In this document: positions 53,693-62,588 of the stretch, one piece after another
How positions within the stretch are numbered: position 1 is the first letter of the stretch
How the letters are laid out: every line of letters starts with the position of its first letter
Assembly: GCA_963828185.1 (NCBI GenBank)
Contig: CAWHDV010000002.1
Span: 806,001-870,000, forward strand
Reading direction: 5' to 3'
Length of the DNA stretch: 64,000 nucleotides
DNA from: Rhodoblastus sp963828185
GTDB taxonomy: Bacteria; Pseudomonadota; Alphaproteobacteria; Rhizobiales; Beijerinckiaceae
Notes under the pieces: model-generated
What the model saw: only the letters and a program-made list of their open reading frames with translations
Databases searched by the model: none
What the model was told of the DNA's origin: nothing
Made by a program: the position numbers and the translations under genes

Positions 53693-54409
53693 TCAGCGGT
53701 CGCCCGCGTTTTTCGCGGCGGGCTTGGGCCCGGCCGGCTTGGGCGCGGCCGGCTTGGCGTTCTGGTCGCCCGGAATGATCAGGCTGCGCACGCGCCCGCT
53801 GGAGGAGACGACGGCCTGGCCGCTCGTCAGGTCATAGACCAGCTTGTCGCCGCGCGTCACATTCTCGCCTTGGGACAAGGCGACATGGCCGATCAGGTAG
53901 AACTTGTTCTCCGGCTTGTCGTAGACCAAAGCGTCGCCGGTGCCCACCTGATCTTTCTGCGTGATGGCGATCGGCCCCTTGCCTTCCATGCGCCGGACCT
54001 GCGACCCGCCCGGCCCGGTGCTCGCGGCGCCGCCAGCGCTGCTTGTGGCGGCCGCGCCGCCCTTCTTTTCCAGCAAAATGGTGAGGACGGTGGCGTTGAG
54101 GCGCGAGTCGCCCTGCACCGCCACGACATTGCCGGTGTAGATGAGCTTCTGCTGCTTGTCGAAATAATCGAGCTTGTCGGCGGCGATGTTGATCGGCTCG
54201 TGGCTGTCGGAGCCCGGCAGCAACGACGGCCCCTGGGCGGCGGCGGGCGCGGTCGCCGGCGCCGCCACTGCGGCTTGCGGCTTTTTCGTCGCCCTCTTGC
54301 GATGCGCCGGCTGCGCCAGGGCTGCGGCGGAGAAGCCGGTCATGCCGGCGCAGACCAAGGTCAAGGCCAGCGCTGCGGGTGCGAACAAACGTGACAAGGC
54401 GCGCTCCAA
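53693..54409 (-). CDS. lptA: LPS transport periplasmic protein LptA (OstA-like)
   Basis: The 238-residue protein has a signal peptide (FAPAALALTLVCAGMTGFSAAALAQ), a low-complexity Ala/Pro/Lys linker to about residue 70, and the OstA beta-jellyroll: PINIAADKLDYFDKQQKLIYTGNVVAVQGD, then KPENKFYLIGHVALSQGENVTRGDKLVYDLT. It ends with a Pro/Ala/Lys-rich tail. LptA bridges LPS across the periplasm. It lies 4 bases after the lptC stop and 77 bases before lptB. Confidence 0.93.
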   Translation of the reverse strand: MERALSRLFAPAALALTLVCAGMTGFSAAALAQPAHRKRATKKPQAAVAAPATAPAAAQGPSLLPGSDSHEPINIAADKLDYFDKQQKLIYTGNVVAVQGDSRLNATVLTILLEKKGGAAATSSAGGAASTGPGGSQVRRMEGKGPIAITQKDQVGTGDALVYDKPENKFYLIGHVALSQGENVTRGDKLVYDLTSGQAVVSSSGRVRSLIIPGDQNAKPAAPKPAGPKPAAKNAGDR

Positions 54410-54412
54410 TTT

Positions 54413-55186
54413 TCAGTTGTCGTTGCGCAGCGCCGTGGCCGCTCCGTTGTCCGCCGCCTGCTTGAACTGCGACTGGACATTGCCGATGAAGGTGATCTGG
54501 GCGCCGTTGTCGGCCATGGTCATCTTGTTCGAACTGACCCAGCCGCCGTCGAAAGTCAGGCGCACCGGGTCTTTTGAGCTGAGGGCGCTGGTTTTGAAAT
54601 TCATCGAGGCCGTTTGCATCGTCAGGTCGAAATTGACGCCCTTGATGCGGACATTGCCGCTCAGGTCGAGCGACTGGGTGACCGAATCGTAGAGGCCGTG
54701 GTCGCCCAGCACGCGGGTCTCGCCGTCATCGGACAAATGCAGTCGGGCGTCGAGACGGGTGAGATCGGTGCGGTTGGGATTATGCGGGTTCTGCACGCCC
54801 GTATCGGCGGTGACCTCGTAGGGGCGCCCGTCCCGGCGCACGCCGGTCAGCTTGGGATGCTCCATCGTCACCTTGTCGCCGCTGATGCCGATGCTCGAGA
54901 GCGAGAAATGCGCGTCGCCGACGTCAATCGTGCGAAAATAGGAAAACCACACCACGCCGACGCTCAAAAGCGCCGCGCCGCCGAGAATCAGCCGCCGCAG
55001 CCATTTGACGCGGGCGCTGTGCCTGGCGGCCGACCTGAAGGCGCGGCTGCGGCCGGGAACGGCGCGCGAAAACCTGGCCTGGGACGGGTCATCGCCGTCA
55101 GCCCGCATGAGTGCGCCTTGCGCCTGCATGAGTGCGCCTTGCGCCTGCATGAGTCCGCCTTGCGCCAGGGAGCGGCCCGCATCCAT
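54413..55186 (-). CDS. lptC: LPS export system protein LptC
   Basis: From the ATG at 55186 (AAAGGG upstream) the product has 257 residues. After a low-complexity, repeat-encoded N-terminus comes a membrane anchor (LRRLILGGAALLSVGVVWFSYF, about 66-87) and the LptC beta-jellyroll with VTMEHPKLTGVRRDGRPYEVTADTG and LYDSVTQSLDLSGNVRIKGV. It receives LPS from LptBFG and passes it to LptA. The first 30 codons contain 21-bp tandem repeats that each include an ATG, so the true start may be any of 55186, 55150, 55129 or 55108. Confidence 0.9.
   Translation of the reverse strand: MDAGRSLAQGGLMQAQGALMQAQGALMRADGDDPSQARFSRAVPGRSRAFRSAARHSARVKWLRRLILGGAALLSVGVVWFSYFRTIDVGDAHFSLSSIGISGDKVTMEHPKLTGVRRDGRPYEVTADTGVQNPHNPNRTDLTRLDARLHLSDDGETRVLGDHGLYDSVTQSLDLSGNVRIKGVNFDLTMQTASMNFKTSALSSKDPVRLTFDGGWVSSNKMTMADNGAQITFIGNVQSQFKQAADNGAATALRNDN
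55105..55167. repeat. 21-bp tandem repeat at the lptC 5' end
   Basis: Three units beginning GCATGAGTGCGCCTTGCGCC lie at 55105, 55126 and 55147 (the third with two changes). On the minus strand they encode ALMQAQG-type heptads with an in-frame ATG each, so they multiply potential start codons of lptC without breaking its frame. Confidence 0.92.
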
Positions 55187-55363
55187 CAAAGCTGCCCTTT
55201 GCCAGGTCCACTATCTTTCCTTACCAAGAGACGGGGACGTGTGTCGTGCGAAACCATACGACGCGAAACCTTCCGCAATTCTGCTCGCCTCCGCCCGTTC
55301 CTCGCGCCGAGCGCAAGCCGAGCCGGGACATAATGCCATACAGCGGCAAAAAAACGGCCGCCG

Positions 55364-55978
55364 TCAGATATGCGCGAAAATATCCGTTTCCGGCCAGCCC
55401 AGCAAATCGAGCTCCGCTCGGGTCGGCAGGAAGGCGAAACATTCGTCCGCGACATGGACGCGGTTTTCGCGCGCCAGCATGACGTCGAGCTTTTGCCGCA
55501 GGGCGTGCAAATGCAGGACGTCGGAGGCGGCGTAGGCGAGCTGCGGCTCGCTCAGCGTCTCCGCCCCCCAGTCGGAGGATTGCTGCTGCTTGGAGATTTC
55601 GACGCCGAGCAATTCCCGCACCAGGTCTTTCAGTCCGTGGCGGTCGGTATAGGTGCGGGTCAGTTTCGAGGCGATCTTGGTGCAATAGACCGGGCTGACG
55701 CGGACGCCGAAGGTCTTTTGCAGGATAGCCAGGTCGAACCGGGCGAAATGAAAGATTTTGGTGACCTTGGGATCGGCGAGCAGCCGGGCCAGGTTCGGCG
55801 CCGCCGTCTGACCCCGCGCGATCTGCACCAGATCGGCGTCGCCGTCACCGGTCGAAATCTGCACGAGGCAAAGCCGGTCGCGATGCGGATTGAGGCCAAG
55901 CGTTTCGGTATCGATGGCGACGCTGTCGCCGGGGCGGTAATCGTCGGGGAGGTCGCCCCGGTGCAAACGAATGGTCAT
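55364..55978 (-). CDS. rnd: Ribonuclease D-like 3'-5' exonuclease
   Basis: From the ATG at 55978 (MTIRLHRGDLPDDYRPGDSV) the protein has 204 residues. DEDDy exonuclease motifs are visible: AIDTETLGLNPHRD, HFARFDLAILQKTFG and the C-terminal LAYAASDVLHLHALRQKL. It lacks the HRDC domains of full-length RNase D, as in the short alphaproteobacterial form that trims structured RNAs. It lies about 180 bases from lptC on the same strand. Confidence 0.92.
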   Translation of the reverse strand: MTIRLHRGDLPDDYRPGDSVAIDTETLGLNPHRDRLCLVQISTGDGDADLVQIARGQTAAPNLARLLADPKVTKIFHFARFDLAILQKTFGVRVSPVYCTKIASKLTRTYTDRHGLKDLVRELLGVEISKQQQSSDWGAETLSEPQLAYAASDVLHLHALRQKLDVMLARENRVHVADECFAFLPTRAELDLLGWPETDIFAHI

Positions 55979-56070
55979 GATTTTTCCCGTGAACTCGGGC
56001 CTTGGCGTATCACCGGCGCGGCGCGGCGGCAAGCGCCCGTCTCCTTCAGCTCGCTGGTCGAAAAAGCCCT

Positions 56071-56493
56071 TTAGTCCTCGGTCGGCCTGCCGCGGAAGGT
56101 CTTGACGGCGCCGCGCTGCTTCTTGCCGTCGAGCCGCCGGAGCTTCGAGGCGAACGTCGGCCGCGTGGCGCGGCGCGGCGGCGCAGGCGGCCGGGCCGCT
56201 TCGCGGATCAGCTCCAGGAGCTTTTCCAGCGCATCGGCGCGGTTTCGCTCCTGGGTGCGAAACCGCCGCGCCGCGATGACGATCTCGCCATTGTTCGCCA
56301 AGCGCTTTCCAGCCAGAACAATCAGCCTTTCGCGCACCGGCTCGGGCAAATTCGGCGAATTGCGGACATTGAAGCGCAGTTGGACCGCGGTCTCGACTTT
56401 TTGTACATTCTGGCCGCCGGGACCGGAGGCGCGGATGAAATCCTCGTGCAATTCCGATTCATCCAGCGCGATTTTGCGCGTCACCTCGATCAT
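56071..56493 (-). CDS. arfB: Alternative ribosome-rescue peptidyl-tRNA hydrolase ArfB
   Basis: The 140-residue protein begins MIEVTRKIALDESELHEDFI and carries the GGQ catalytic motif in RASGPGGQNVQKVETAVQL. LIVLAGKRLANNGEIVIAARRFRTQERN follows, then a basic tail ending KTFRGRPTED. ArfB enters stalled ribosomes through its basic tail and hydrolyses the peptidyl-tRNA. GGGGAGCGGG precedes the ATG. It lies about 90 bases upstream of rnd on the same strand. Confidence 0.95.
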   Translation of the reverse strand: MIEVTRKIALDESELHEDFIRASGPGGQNVQKVETAVQLRFNVRNSPNLPEPVRERLIVLAGKRLANNGEIVIAARRFRTQERNRADALEKLLELIREAARPPAPPRRATRPTFASKLRRLDGKKQRGAVKTFRGRPTED

Positions 56494-56650
56494 CCCGCTC
56501 CCCGCCTAAAACCGACGCTCGTGAAATAACGGCTTTCGGCTCGATTTACGCGCGGGTGTTGCCGATTGTCCACAGTCGCGCGTCAAACTTTGGTTAAGAT
56601 GACACCTGAACGATCCGGAGTCTTTTTTCGAGCTTGAGTTTTTCAAGGCC

Positions 56651-57847
56651 ATGACCAGCAGCAACGCCGACCAAGCCGCCGCCGACGCCGCCGACCTCCT
56701 GCTGCGGATCGGCCTTGTCGTGGCTTTCGTGGCCGCGCCGGTGATGCTTTTGCTCTCGCAACGCTCGATCTTCATCCTGGCGCCGATCGGCGGCGCGCTG
56801 ATCCTCGCCGGCGGCCTGCTGCTCGCGCCGCGCCCGTCGACCCGCGAAATCCTGGGCTTTTTCGCCAGCCGCGCCGGGCTGGCGTCGCTCTTCCTCGGCT
56901 TCTGGGCGCTTGTCTCGCTGCTTTGGACGCCCTTTCCGGCGGAGGCCGCGCCGCGCCTGCTCAAGATCATTTCGACCTTCCTGTGCGTGCTGCCGGTCGC
57001 CGCCGCCCTGCCGCAACGCAGCAAGGCCGCCAATCTCTATCTCCTGCCGCTCGGCGTGGTGCTGGCCGCCTTCGGCGCCATACTCCTCACCACGCCGTTC
57101 TCGTCCGATGCGGACGTGGTCACGGACAATTCTACTTTGTCGAGCGCCGTGGAGGCCATGCTGCTGCTGCTATGGCCGGCGCTTGCGGCGGCGGCGCTGC
57201 GCAATCGGACCACGCTCGCGGTGAGTCTCGCCATTGTCGTGCTGGCGGCGGCGATCGCCGCTCACGTGCCGGCGGCTCTGGCGGCGACGGCGCTGGCGGC
57301 GCTGGTCTTTGCCGCTGGCGGCGCCGCGCCCGGCCGGACGGGACGCTGGGTCGGCGCATTGGCGGCCGCCAGTTTCATCTTCGCCCCGATCCTGCCGCTG
57401 CTGTTCGGCCCGTTCATCGACGCCGGGGCGCCTTCGGCCCTTCTCGGCCTGAAGATCTGGAACGGCATGATCGAGCAGGATGGCCGGCGCATCATCACCG
57501 GGCACGGCTTCAATTTTGTCGGCTCGGGCGCCTGGCGCGGCTACCTGCAAGCGCAGGCGCCGCATTCGATCCTGTTCGAAGTCTGGACCGATCTTGGATT
57601 GATCGGCGCGCTCGGCGGCGCCGCGCTGATCTATCTGTGCTACGAACAAGCAGCCGCGCAATCGCCGCGCCTCGCGCCCTATTGGCTCGGCGGCCTGACG
57701 TTCGTCGCCGGCATGGGCGTTTTCGGCGGCGCCACGTTGCAGTTGTGGTGGATCACCGCCCTGACGCTGGCGCTGGCCGCGCTGGCCCTCGCCACGCGCG
57801 GCGATTACAAGACAGCCAGGCCGACGGCGCCGAAAATGCTGGTTTGA
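56651..57847 (+). CDS. O-antigen ligase / polysaccharide polymerase-like membrane protein
   Basis: The 398-residue polytopic protein has about 10-11 hydrophobic segments. RAGLASLFLGFWALVSLLWTPFPAEAAPRLL (about 75-105) and the periplasmic-loop motif APHSILFEVWTDLGLIGALGG (about 310-330), with the conserved histidine, match the Wzy/O-antigen-ligase superfamily. Members polymerise or ligate polysaccharide onto lipid carriers. The lptA/B/C genes nearby give a cell-surface theme, but the specific glycan cannot be told. It is divergent from arfB. Confidence 0.82.
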   Translation: MTSSNADQAAADAADLLLRIGLVVAFVAAPVMLLLSQRSIFILAPIGGALILAGGLLLAPRPSTREILGFFASRAGLASLFLGFWALVSLLWTPFPAEAAPRLLKIISTFLCVLPVAAALPQRSKAANLYLLPLGVVLAAFGAILLTTPFSSDADVVTDNSTLSSAVEAMLLLLWPALAAAALRNRTTLAVSLAIVVLAAAIAAHVPAALAATALAALVFAAGGAAPGRTGRWVGALAAASFIFAPILPLLFGPFIDAGAPSALLGLKIWNGMIEQDGRRIITGHGFNFVGSGAWRGYLQAQAPHSILFEVWTDLGLIGALGGAALIYLCYEQAAAQSPRLAPYWLGGLTFVAGMGVFGGATLQLWWITALTLALAALALATRGDYKTARPTAPKMLV

Positions 57848-57872
57848 ATTTTTTCTCAAACGCGCGGCCTGC

Positions 57873-58538
57873 TCAGGGCCGCACGTAGGCGAGGACGCTG
57901 CGCGCGCTGAAGTTGGAATATTTCACCCGTCGGCCCTGATTGCCCCCAAGGCCGATGACGCCGCGGCCGCCCCATCCGGCGAAGATCGTCACATGATGGC
58001 GCATGACCACGAGATCGCCCGGGCGCGGATTGGCGACGCGATGGCCGAGCCTCAACGCATCTATGGCGCGACGTGAATTATTGGCGAGCCGATAGCCAGC
58101 CTGGCGCATCCAGACATTGACCGCGTCGCGGCACCAGGGGCCGGCATGGCGGGTGAAATTGCCGCGACCGAGATAACGCTTGGCCACGGCAAGGAGCGGA
58201 TGCAGTTCGAGCGGCCGGTTTTCCGGGCGGATTTCGCTGATGCGGGGAGCAATGTCCGAAGGGCCGCGCTTGAAATGGCGGACGGCGGCAAACAGGCGGC
58301 GCTCGTGATGGCGCCAGCGCCAGTGCGCAAACCAGCGCCCATGCCGGTGGCGCCGGCCCAAAACGTAATGGCGACGCCCGCGCCGGCCGAGGTGACGACG
58401 CGGGGAAATGGCTTGCGCTGCGGACGCCATGAACAGTCCGCCTCCATATCCGGCCGCCTTCAAATCGTCAGCCTGTGCCGAAGCGGCGCCAAAAAGACCG
58501 AGCGCCAGTATTGCCGTAAGGATGATTTTTTTTAGCAT
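57873..58538 (-). CDS. Exported TIGR02594-like Cys/His (CHAP/NlpC-type) protein
   Basis: From the ATG at 58538 (MLKKIILTAILALGLF, GGCGGAC upstream; an ATG at 58553 is possible) the protein has 221 residues. A signal peptide is cleaved near ASAQA. An Arg/His-rich stretch (about 45-90) is followed by AKRYLGRGNFTRHAGPWCRDAVNVWM, where the Cys is the likely nucleophile, and GDLVVMRHHVTIFAGW with the His. This resembles TIGR02594/CHAP-like peptidoglycan hydrolases. The ending NFSARSVLAYVRP is typical. It converges on the preceding gene with 25 bases between. Confidence 0.78.
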   Translation of the reverse strand: MLKKIILTAILALGLFGAASAQADDLKAAGYGGGLFMASAAQAISPRRHLGRRGRRHYVLGRRHRHGRWFAHWRWRHHERRLFAAVRHFKRGPSDIAPRISEIRPENRPLELHPLLAVAKRYLGRGNFTRHAGPWCRDAVNVWMRQAGYRLANNSRRAIDALRLGHRVANPRPGDLVVMRHHVTIFAGWGGRGVIGLGGNQGRRVKYSNFSARSVLAYVRP

Positions 58539-58824
58539 GTTGTTGTCCGCCATAAATTAGGTTGATGGACGCTTACCTGCCCCGTGATTCGCCGTGCGTG
58601 CTGAACAGTTGCTTTGACTTGTCTTGCGTATCGCATTGCAATCTCGCTTCCGCGCGAGCGGCTCCTGATCCCTTTCCAGGCGGCGCCACATCGGCTCAAG
58701 CACGTCGCGGCTCCAAGCGCCGTGGGGCGCTTTGCTGTTTTCTTTCACTGCTGTTTGAATTCCGGCGCCGTGAGCGTTTGCAGACAGCCGCATCAGCGGC
58801 GCCAACACGCAAACCGCTCAATTA

Positions 58825-59874
58825 GAGCGGATTCGATTTAATCCGGGTCGTATCCCGCGGCAGCAAAGAAATTAGCGCATTCTTGCGGCGTGAAGGCCGG
58901 CAGGAGCGCGGCGAATGTCGCCCACAAGCCTTCAACCGTTCGTTCTGCGGCCTTTCGTAGGAGCGCCTTGAGCTTTGAGAATGCGTTCTCGATCGGATTG
59001 AAGTCGGGACTGTAGGGCGGCAGATAGAACAACTGTGCGCCAGCCGCTTCGATGGCGGCGCGAATGCCGGGGCGCTTGTGGCTGCCGAGATTGTCCATGA
59101 TCACGATGTCGCCGGGCGAGAGCGTTGGGACCAGCACCTGATCGACATAGGCCTGGAACCAGACGCCGTTGATGGGTCCGTCGAGCACCATCGGCGCGGT
59201 CATTCCCGTCAATCGCAGAGCGCCAATGAACGTCGTCGTTTTCCAGTGACCGTGCGGGATGCTGGCGCGTAGCCGCTCGCCTTTTGGTGCGCGTCCGCAC
59301 TTGCGCGCCATATTGGTCGATGCCCATGTTTCATCAATGAACACAAGGCGCTGCGGATCGAAGTCCAGCTGCCCGTCGAACCAATCTTCGCGCCGTTTCA
59401 AAACGTCGGGACGGCTCTGCTCAGATGCGTGCGCGGTTTTTTTTAAACGTCAGTCCGCAGCGGTCGAGGAAAGTCCATAATGTCGAGCGGGCCACTGTCA
59501 CGCCCCGTTCCGCCGTCAGGCGCTCCAGAAGTTCGCTGATGGTCATGTCGGGCGTCGCTTCGATCAACCTGATCAGAAACTCGCGATGCGGGTCCAACTT
59601 GCTGTGCGGCGGTTGCCCGCGTTTGAGAGCTGCGCGCCCGCCCGTTTCACGAGCGCGACGAACCCAGACGATGGCGGTCGCAACGCCGATCCCAAAATGA
59701 GCGGCGGAACCCCGAACTGACTTGCCAGACAACGCGGCGGCGATAACGCGATCACGCAAATCCTGGCTGTAAGACCGGGCCATGGGATGCCTCCCTCGCA
59801 ATCACGAAGGAAGAATCGCATTCTTAAAGCCGATTGGGAATCCCTCTTTGACTCGGAAAACGGCGAACCCGCTC
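58825..59874 (-). mobile_element. IS630-family insertion sequence, complete with TA target duplication
   Basis: The element is about 1050 bp. Its left end reads GAGCGGATTCGATTTAATCC and its right end, read inward, GAGCGGGTTCGCCGTTTTCC, an imperfect terminal inverted repeat. It is flanked on both sides by TA (58823-58824 and 59875-59876), the target duplication expected of IS630/Tc1-type transposition. It carries one transposase gene in two overlapping frames. No gene is visibly interrupted, and the DNA to its right is AT-rich. Confidence 0.85.
58838..59783 (-). CDS. IS630 family transposase (two frames joined by slippage)
   Basis: The first frame (59783-59421) begins MARSYSQDLRDRVIAAALSG, with an HTH (SVRGSAAHFGIGVATAIVWV) and RSTLWTFLDRCGLTFKK. 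The second frame (ending 58838) has the DDE catalytic core: VFIDETWAS, VIMDNLGSHKRPGIR and FNPIENAFSKLKALL. They join at an A8 tract (59437-59444); omitting one A, or a +1 shift, gives KKTAHASEQSRPDVLKRRED, normal IS630 sequence. This could be programmed slippage or a sequence error. GAGG lies six bases upstream of the ATG. Confidence 0.85.
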
Positions 59875-59876
59875 TA

Positions 59877-60201
59877 GCCGAGTATAGTTACGATTTTCAG
59901 AGCGATTTCAGCGCTCTGTGAGGGATCATCGCATCCAGCCGCGCCACAGCCTGCCGGACACACTCCTCGAGATTATCTTCGTTGCTGGCGACTACCAGAT
60001 TTATTCTGGACGCGCCCTGCGGATATTGCGATCACAGGACAGTGTGAGCGGGTGCAATATACGGCCGCATTCTCCAAACATGTCAATTCGTAATCTCGAA
60101 ACATAAGGGATATATAAGAAAATAATACGTCAAATATACGCACTCATACGTATATTGACGTAGCTTAAACGCAGAGACCCAGCCAGACTATTGTACTATG
60201 A
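59877..60201. other. AT-rich intergenic stretch with imperfect inverted repeat
   Basis: These 325 bases right of the IS are increasingly AT-rich. The only frame of note (59918-60106, 62 codons) resembles no family and lacks a ribosome binding site, so I do not call it. A long imperfect inverted repeat lies at 60126-60162 just past the 3' end of arsC. The stretch may be a remnant of acquired DNA. Confidence 0.4.
60126..60162. repeat. Imperfect 14/15-bp inverted repeat near arsC
   Basis: TACGTCAAATATACG (60126-60140) and CGTATATTGACGTA (60149-60162) are inverted repeats with a single extra A in the left arm and an 8-base centre. It lies 40 bases beyond the arsC stop codon, in AT-rich DNA. There is no T-run on either side, so it is not a standard terminator. 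Confidence 0.6.
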
Positions 60202-60639
60202 CTATGCGGAAGCGACCGGACGCCCCTTGTCGTCGACGATCCGCTCACCGTTCTCCTTGAAGAACTCGCCGCGTTGTGGCGGCAGCAGCCCGAGCACCGT
60301 TTCCTGCGGGCGGCACAGGCGAACCCCCTTGGGGCTGACCACCAGCGGCCGCTCGATCAGCACCGGATGTTTGGCCACCGCCGCGAAAATCGCGTCGTCG
60401 TCGAGCGCCGGATTGTCGAGGCCGAGCTCGGCGTAGGGCGGGGCCTTCCTGCGCAGGATGTCGCGGACCTTCAGGCCTGCTCGGGCGAGCAGGTTTTCGA
60501 GCAGCGCCCGGCTCGGCGGGCACTTGAGATATTCGACGACATGCGGTTCGATGCCGGAATTGCGGATCAGCCCCAGCACATTGCGCGACGTGCCGCAGGC
60601 GGGATTATGGTAGATGATGACGTCGAAAGCGCCGGCCAT
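60202..60639 (-). CDS. arsC: Arsenate reductase (glutaredoxin type)
   Basis: The 145-residue enzyme reduces arsenate to arsenite with glutathione/glutaredoxin. It begins MAGAFDVIIYHNPACGTSRN; Cys15 in HNPACGTSRN is the nucleophile. The middle VVEYLKCPPSRALLENLLAR and KHPVLIERPLVVSPKGVRLCRP carry the arginines of the arsenate pocket. Length matches the family (about 140). No arsenite pump or ArsR gene is nearby, so it may act in general arsenate tolerance. It lies 15 bases after the ABC-F stop on the same strand, so they may be co-transcribed. Confidence 0.92.
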   Translation of the reverse strand: MAGAFDVIIYHNPACGTSRNVLGLIRNSGIEPHVVEYLKCPPSRALLENLLARAGLKVRDILRRKAPPYAELGLDNPALDDDAIFAAVAKHPVLIERPLVVSPKGVRLCRPQETVLGLLPPQRGEFFKENGERIVDDKGRPVASA

Positions 60640-60654
60640 GATGTCCCTCTCCTG

Positions 60655-62466
60655 TTATCCGCCGATTTCCTCGCGGAGAATCTCCAGCTCCAGCCATTGA
60701 TCCTCGGCTGAAGCAAGCTCTGCATCGGTCCTGGCCAGCAGCGCCGTCGCGTCATTGAAACGTTTCGGATCGCGCGCGTAAAGCTCGTGATCGTCAAGGA
60801 TTTCATGCAGCTTGGCCGCCGTCGCCCGCAGTTTTGCGATGGTCGCGGGCAGGTTTTCCAGGGCGTGCCTTTCCTTGAAGCTCAGGCGGCGCTTCGCCTC
60901 CGGGCGCGGCGCCGCCGGCGGGGCCTCGGCGGACGGCTTCTTTTCCGCCGGTTTGGCTTTCGCCGTCGGCGAAAGCCCGAAACCGCGCTGGCTCAGCATG
61001 TCGGTATAGCCGCCGGCATATTCAATCCAGCGCGCCTCGCCTTCCGACACCAGCACGGAGCCGGCGACGCGATCGAGGAAATCGCGGTCATGGCTGACCA
61101 GCAGGATGGTGCCGGGATAATCGGCGAGCATTTCCTGCAGCAGATCGAGCGTCTCCAGGTCAAGATCGTTGGTCGGCTCGTCGAGCACCAGGAAATTCGA
61201 CGGCAGCGACAAGGCCCGCGCCAGCAACAGCCGCGCCCGCTCGCCGCCCGAAAGCTTGCCTGTCGGCGTGCGCGCCTGCTCCGGCGGGAACAAAAAATCC
61301 TTCATGTAGCCGATGACGTGCTTGCGCTCGCCGTTGATCTCGACCCAGTCGCTGCCGCCGCCGGTCAGCGTGTCGGCGAGCGTCGCATTGGGATCGAGCG
61401 CGGCGCGGCGCTGGTCGAGCGTCGCCATCTGCAAATTGGTCCCGAGCCGCACATTGCCCGCGTCCGGCGGCAATTCGCCGGTCAGGAGATTGATCAGCGT
61501 GGTCTTGCCGGCGCCGTTCGGCCCGACCAGCGCCAGCCGATCCCCACGCAGGATTCGCAGCGACAGGTTTTTCACGATTTCGCGGTCGCCATAGCTTTTG
61601 GCGACATTTTCCGCCTCGACCACCAGCCGGCCCGACACCTTGCCCTCGGCGACCGAAATTTTCACCTCGCCGACCGACTTTTTCGCCTCGCGGCGCTGGG
61701 CGCGCAGCTCCGTCAAACCCGCCATGCGCCGGACATTGCGTTTCCGCCTGGCGGTGACGCCGTAGCGCACCCAATGTTCTTCCGCGACGATCTTGCGGTC
61801 GAGCTTTTGCGCGTCGCGCTCCTCCTGTTCGAGCTGCGCGTCGCGCCAGGCCTCGAATTCGCCAAAACCGCGATCGAGCCGCCGCGTCACGCCGCGGTCG
61901 AGCCAGATCGTCACGCGCGAGAGATTCTGCAGGAAGCGCCGGTCATGGCTGATCAGCACCAAAGCCGAGCGCAGGCTCTGCAATTCGCTTTCCAGCCATT
62001 CGATCGCCGGCAGGTCGAGATGGTTGGTCGGCTCGTCGAGCAGCAAAATATCGGGCTCGGGCGCGAGCGCGCGGGCGAGCGCGGCGCGGCGACTCTCGCC
62101 GCCGGAAAGATTCTCCGGCTTTTCCAGTCCGGTCAGGCCCAGCTGGTCGAGCAGGTAGCGGGCGCGGTAATCGTCGTCGCCCGGCGCGAGCCCGCTCGCC
62201 ACATAATCATGCACGTCGGCGTGGCCGGCGATGTCGGGCTCCTGCGGCAGGTAGCGCACCGTCGCGTCGGGCTGCAGGAAGCGCAGGCCGTGGTCGGCCT
62301 CGATCTGGCTGGCGGCGATTTTCAGCAGCGTCGACTTGCCGGAGCCGTTGCGCCCGACGAGGCACAGCCGGTCGCCGCGCTCGACGGAAAGGTCGGCGGA
62401 TTCGATCAGCGGCTTGCCGCCGAGGGTGAGGCCTGCGCCTTGCAGAACGAGAATGGGAGGAGCCAT
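60655..62466 (-). CDS. uup: ABC-F family ATPase (Uup-like)
   Basis: From the ATG at 62466 (MAPPILVLQGAGLTLGGKPL) the protein has 603 residues with two ATPase domains: Walker A LVGRNGSGKSTLLKI and LVGPNGAGKTTLINLL, signatures NLSGGESRRAALARAL and KLSGGERARLLLARAL, and Walker B DILLLDEPTNHLDLP and FLVLDEPTNDLDLE. The linker between them (about 230-290) and a C-terminal coiled-coil (about 520-603, KLRATAAKLHEILDDHELYA) match the Uup subfamily, which acts on ribosomes and suppresses transposon excision. There are no membrane segments. Confidence 0.9.
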   Translation of the reverse strand: MAPPILVLQGAGLTLGGKPLIESADLSVERGDRLCLVGRNGSGKSTLLKIAASQIEADHGLRFLQPDATVRYLPQEPDIAGHADVHDYVASGLAPGDDDYRARYLLDQLGLTGLEKPENLSGGESRRAALARALAPEPDILLLDEPTNHLDLPAIEWLESELQSLRSALVLISHDRRFLQNLSRVTIWLDRGVTRRLDRGFGEFEAWRDAQLEQEERDAQKLDRKIVAEEHWVRYGVTARRKRNVRRMAGLTELRAQRREAKKSVGEVKISVAEGKVSGRLVVEAENVAKSYGDREIVKNLSLRILRGDRLALVGPNGAGKTTLINLLTGELPPDAGNVRLGTNLQMATLDQRRAALDPNATLADTLTGGGSDWVEINGERKHVIGYMKDFLFPPEQARTPTGKLSGGERARLLLARALSLPSNFLVLDEPTNDLDLETLDLLQEMLADYPGTILLVSHDRDFLDRVAGSVLVSEGEARWIEYAGGYTDMLSQRGFGLSPTAKAKPAEKKPSAEAPPAAPRPEAKRRLSFKERHALENLPATIAKLRATAAKLHEILDDHELYARDPKRFNDATALLARTDAELASAEDQWLELEILREEIGG

Positions 62467-62588
62467 GCGCGCATCAAGCTCAAATTTTGATCTATCGCAA
62501 GCGCCAACGCCGCCGCGTCGCAAAAAGCTGTTGTTTTCCCGCGACGCAAGGTAATTTCGCCGGGATTGTTCCGGAATCGGGGTTTTCC

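Noticed and set aside
59918..60106. 62-codon frame right of the IS
   Set aside because: It has no ribosome binding site, no similarity that I recognise, and it runs through AT-rich DNA with unusual codons.
60787..62490. 567-codon plus-strand frame opposite the ABC-F gene
   Set aside because: The opposite strand has both Walker A/B sets, so this is a GC-driven shadow.
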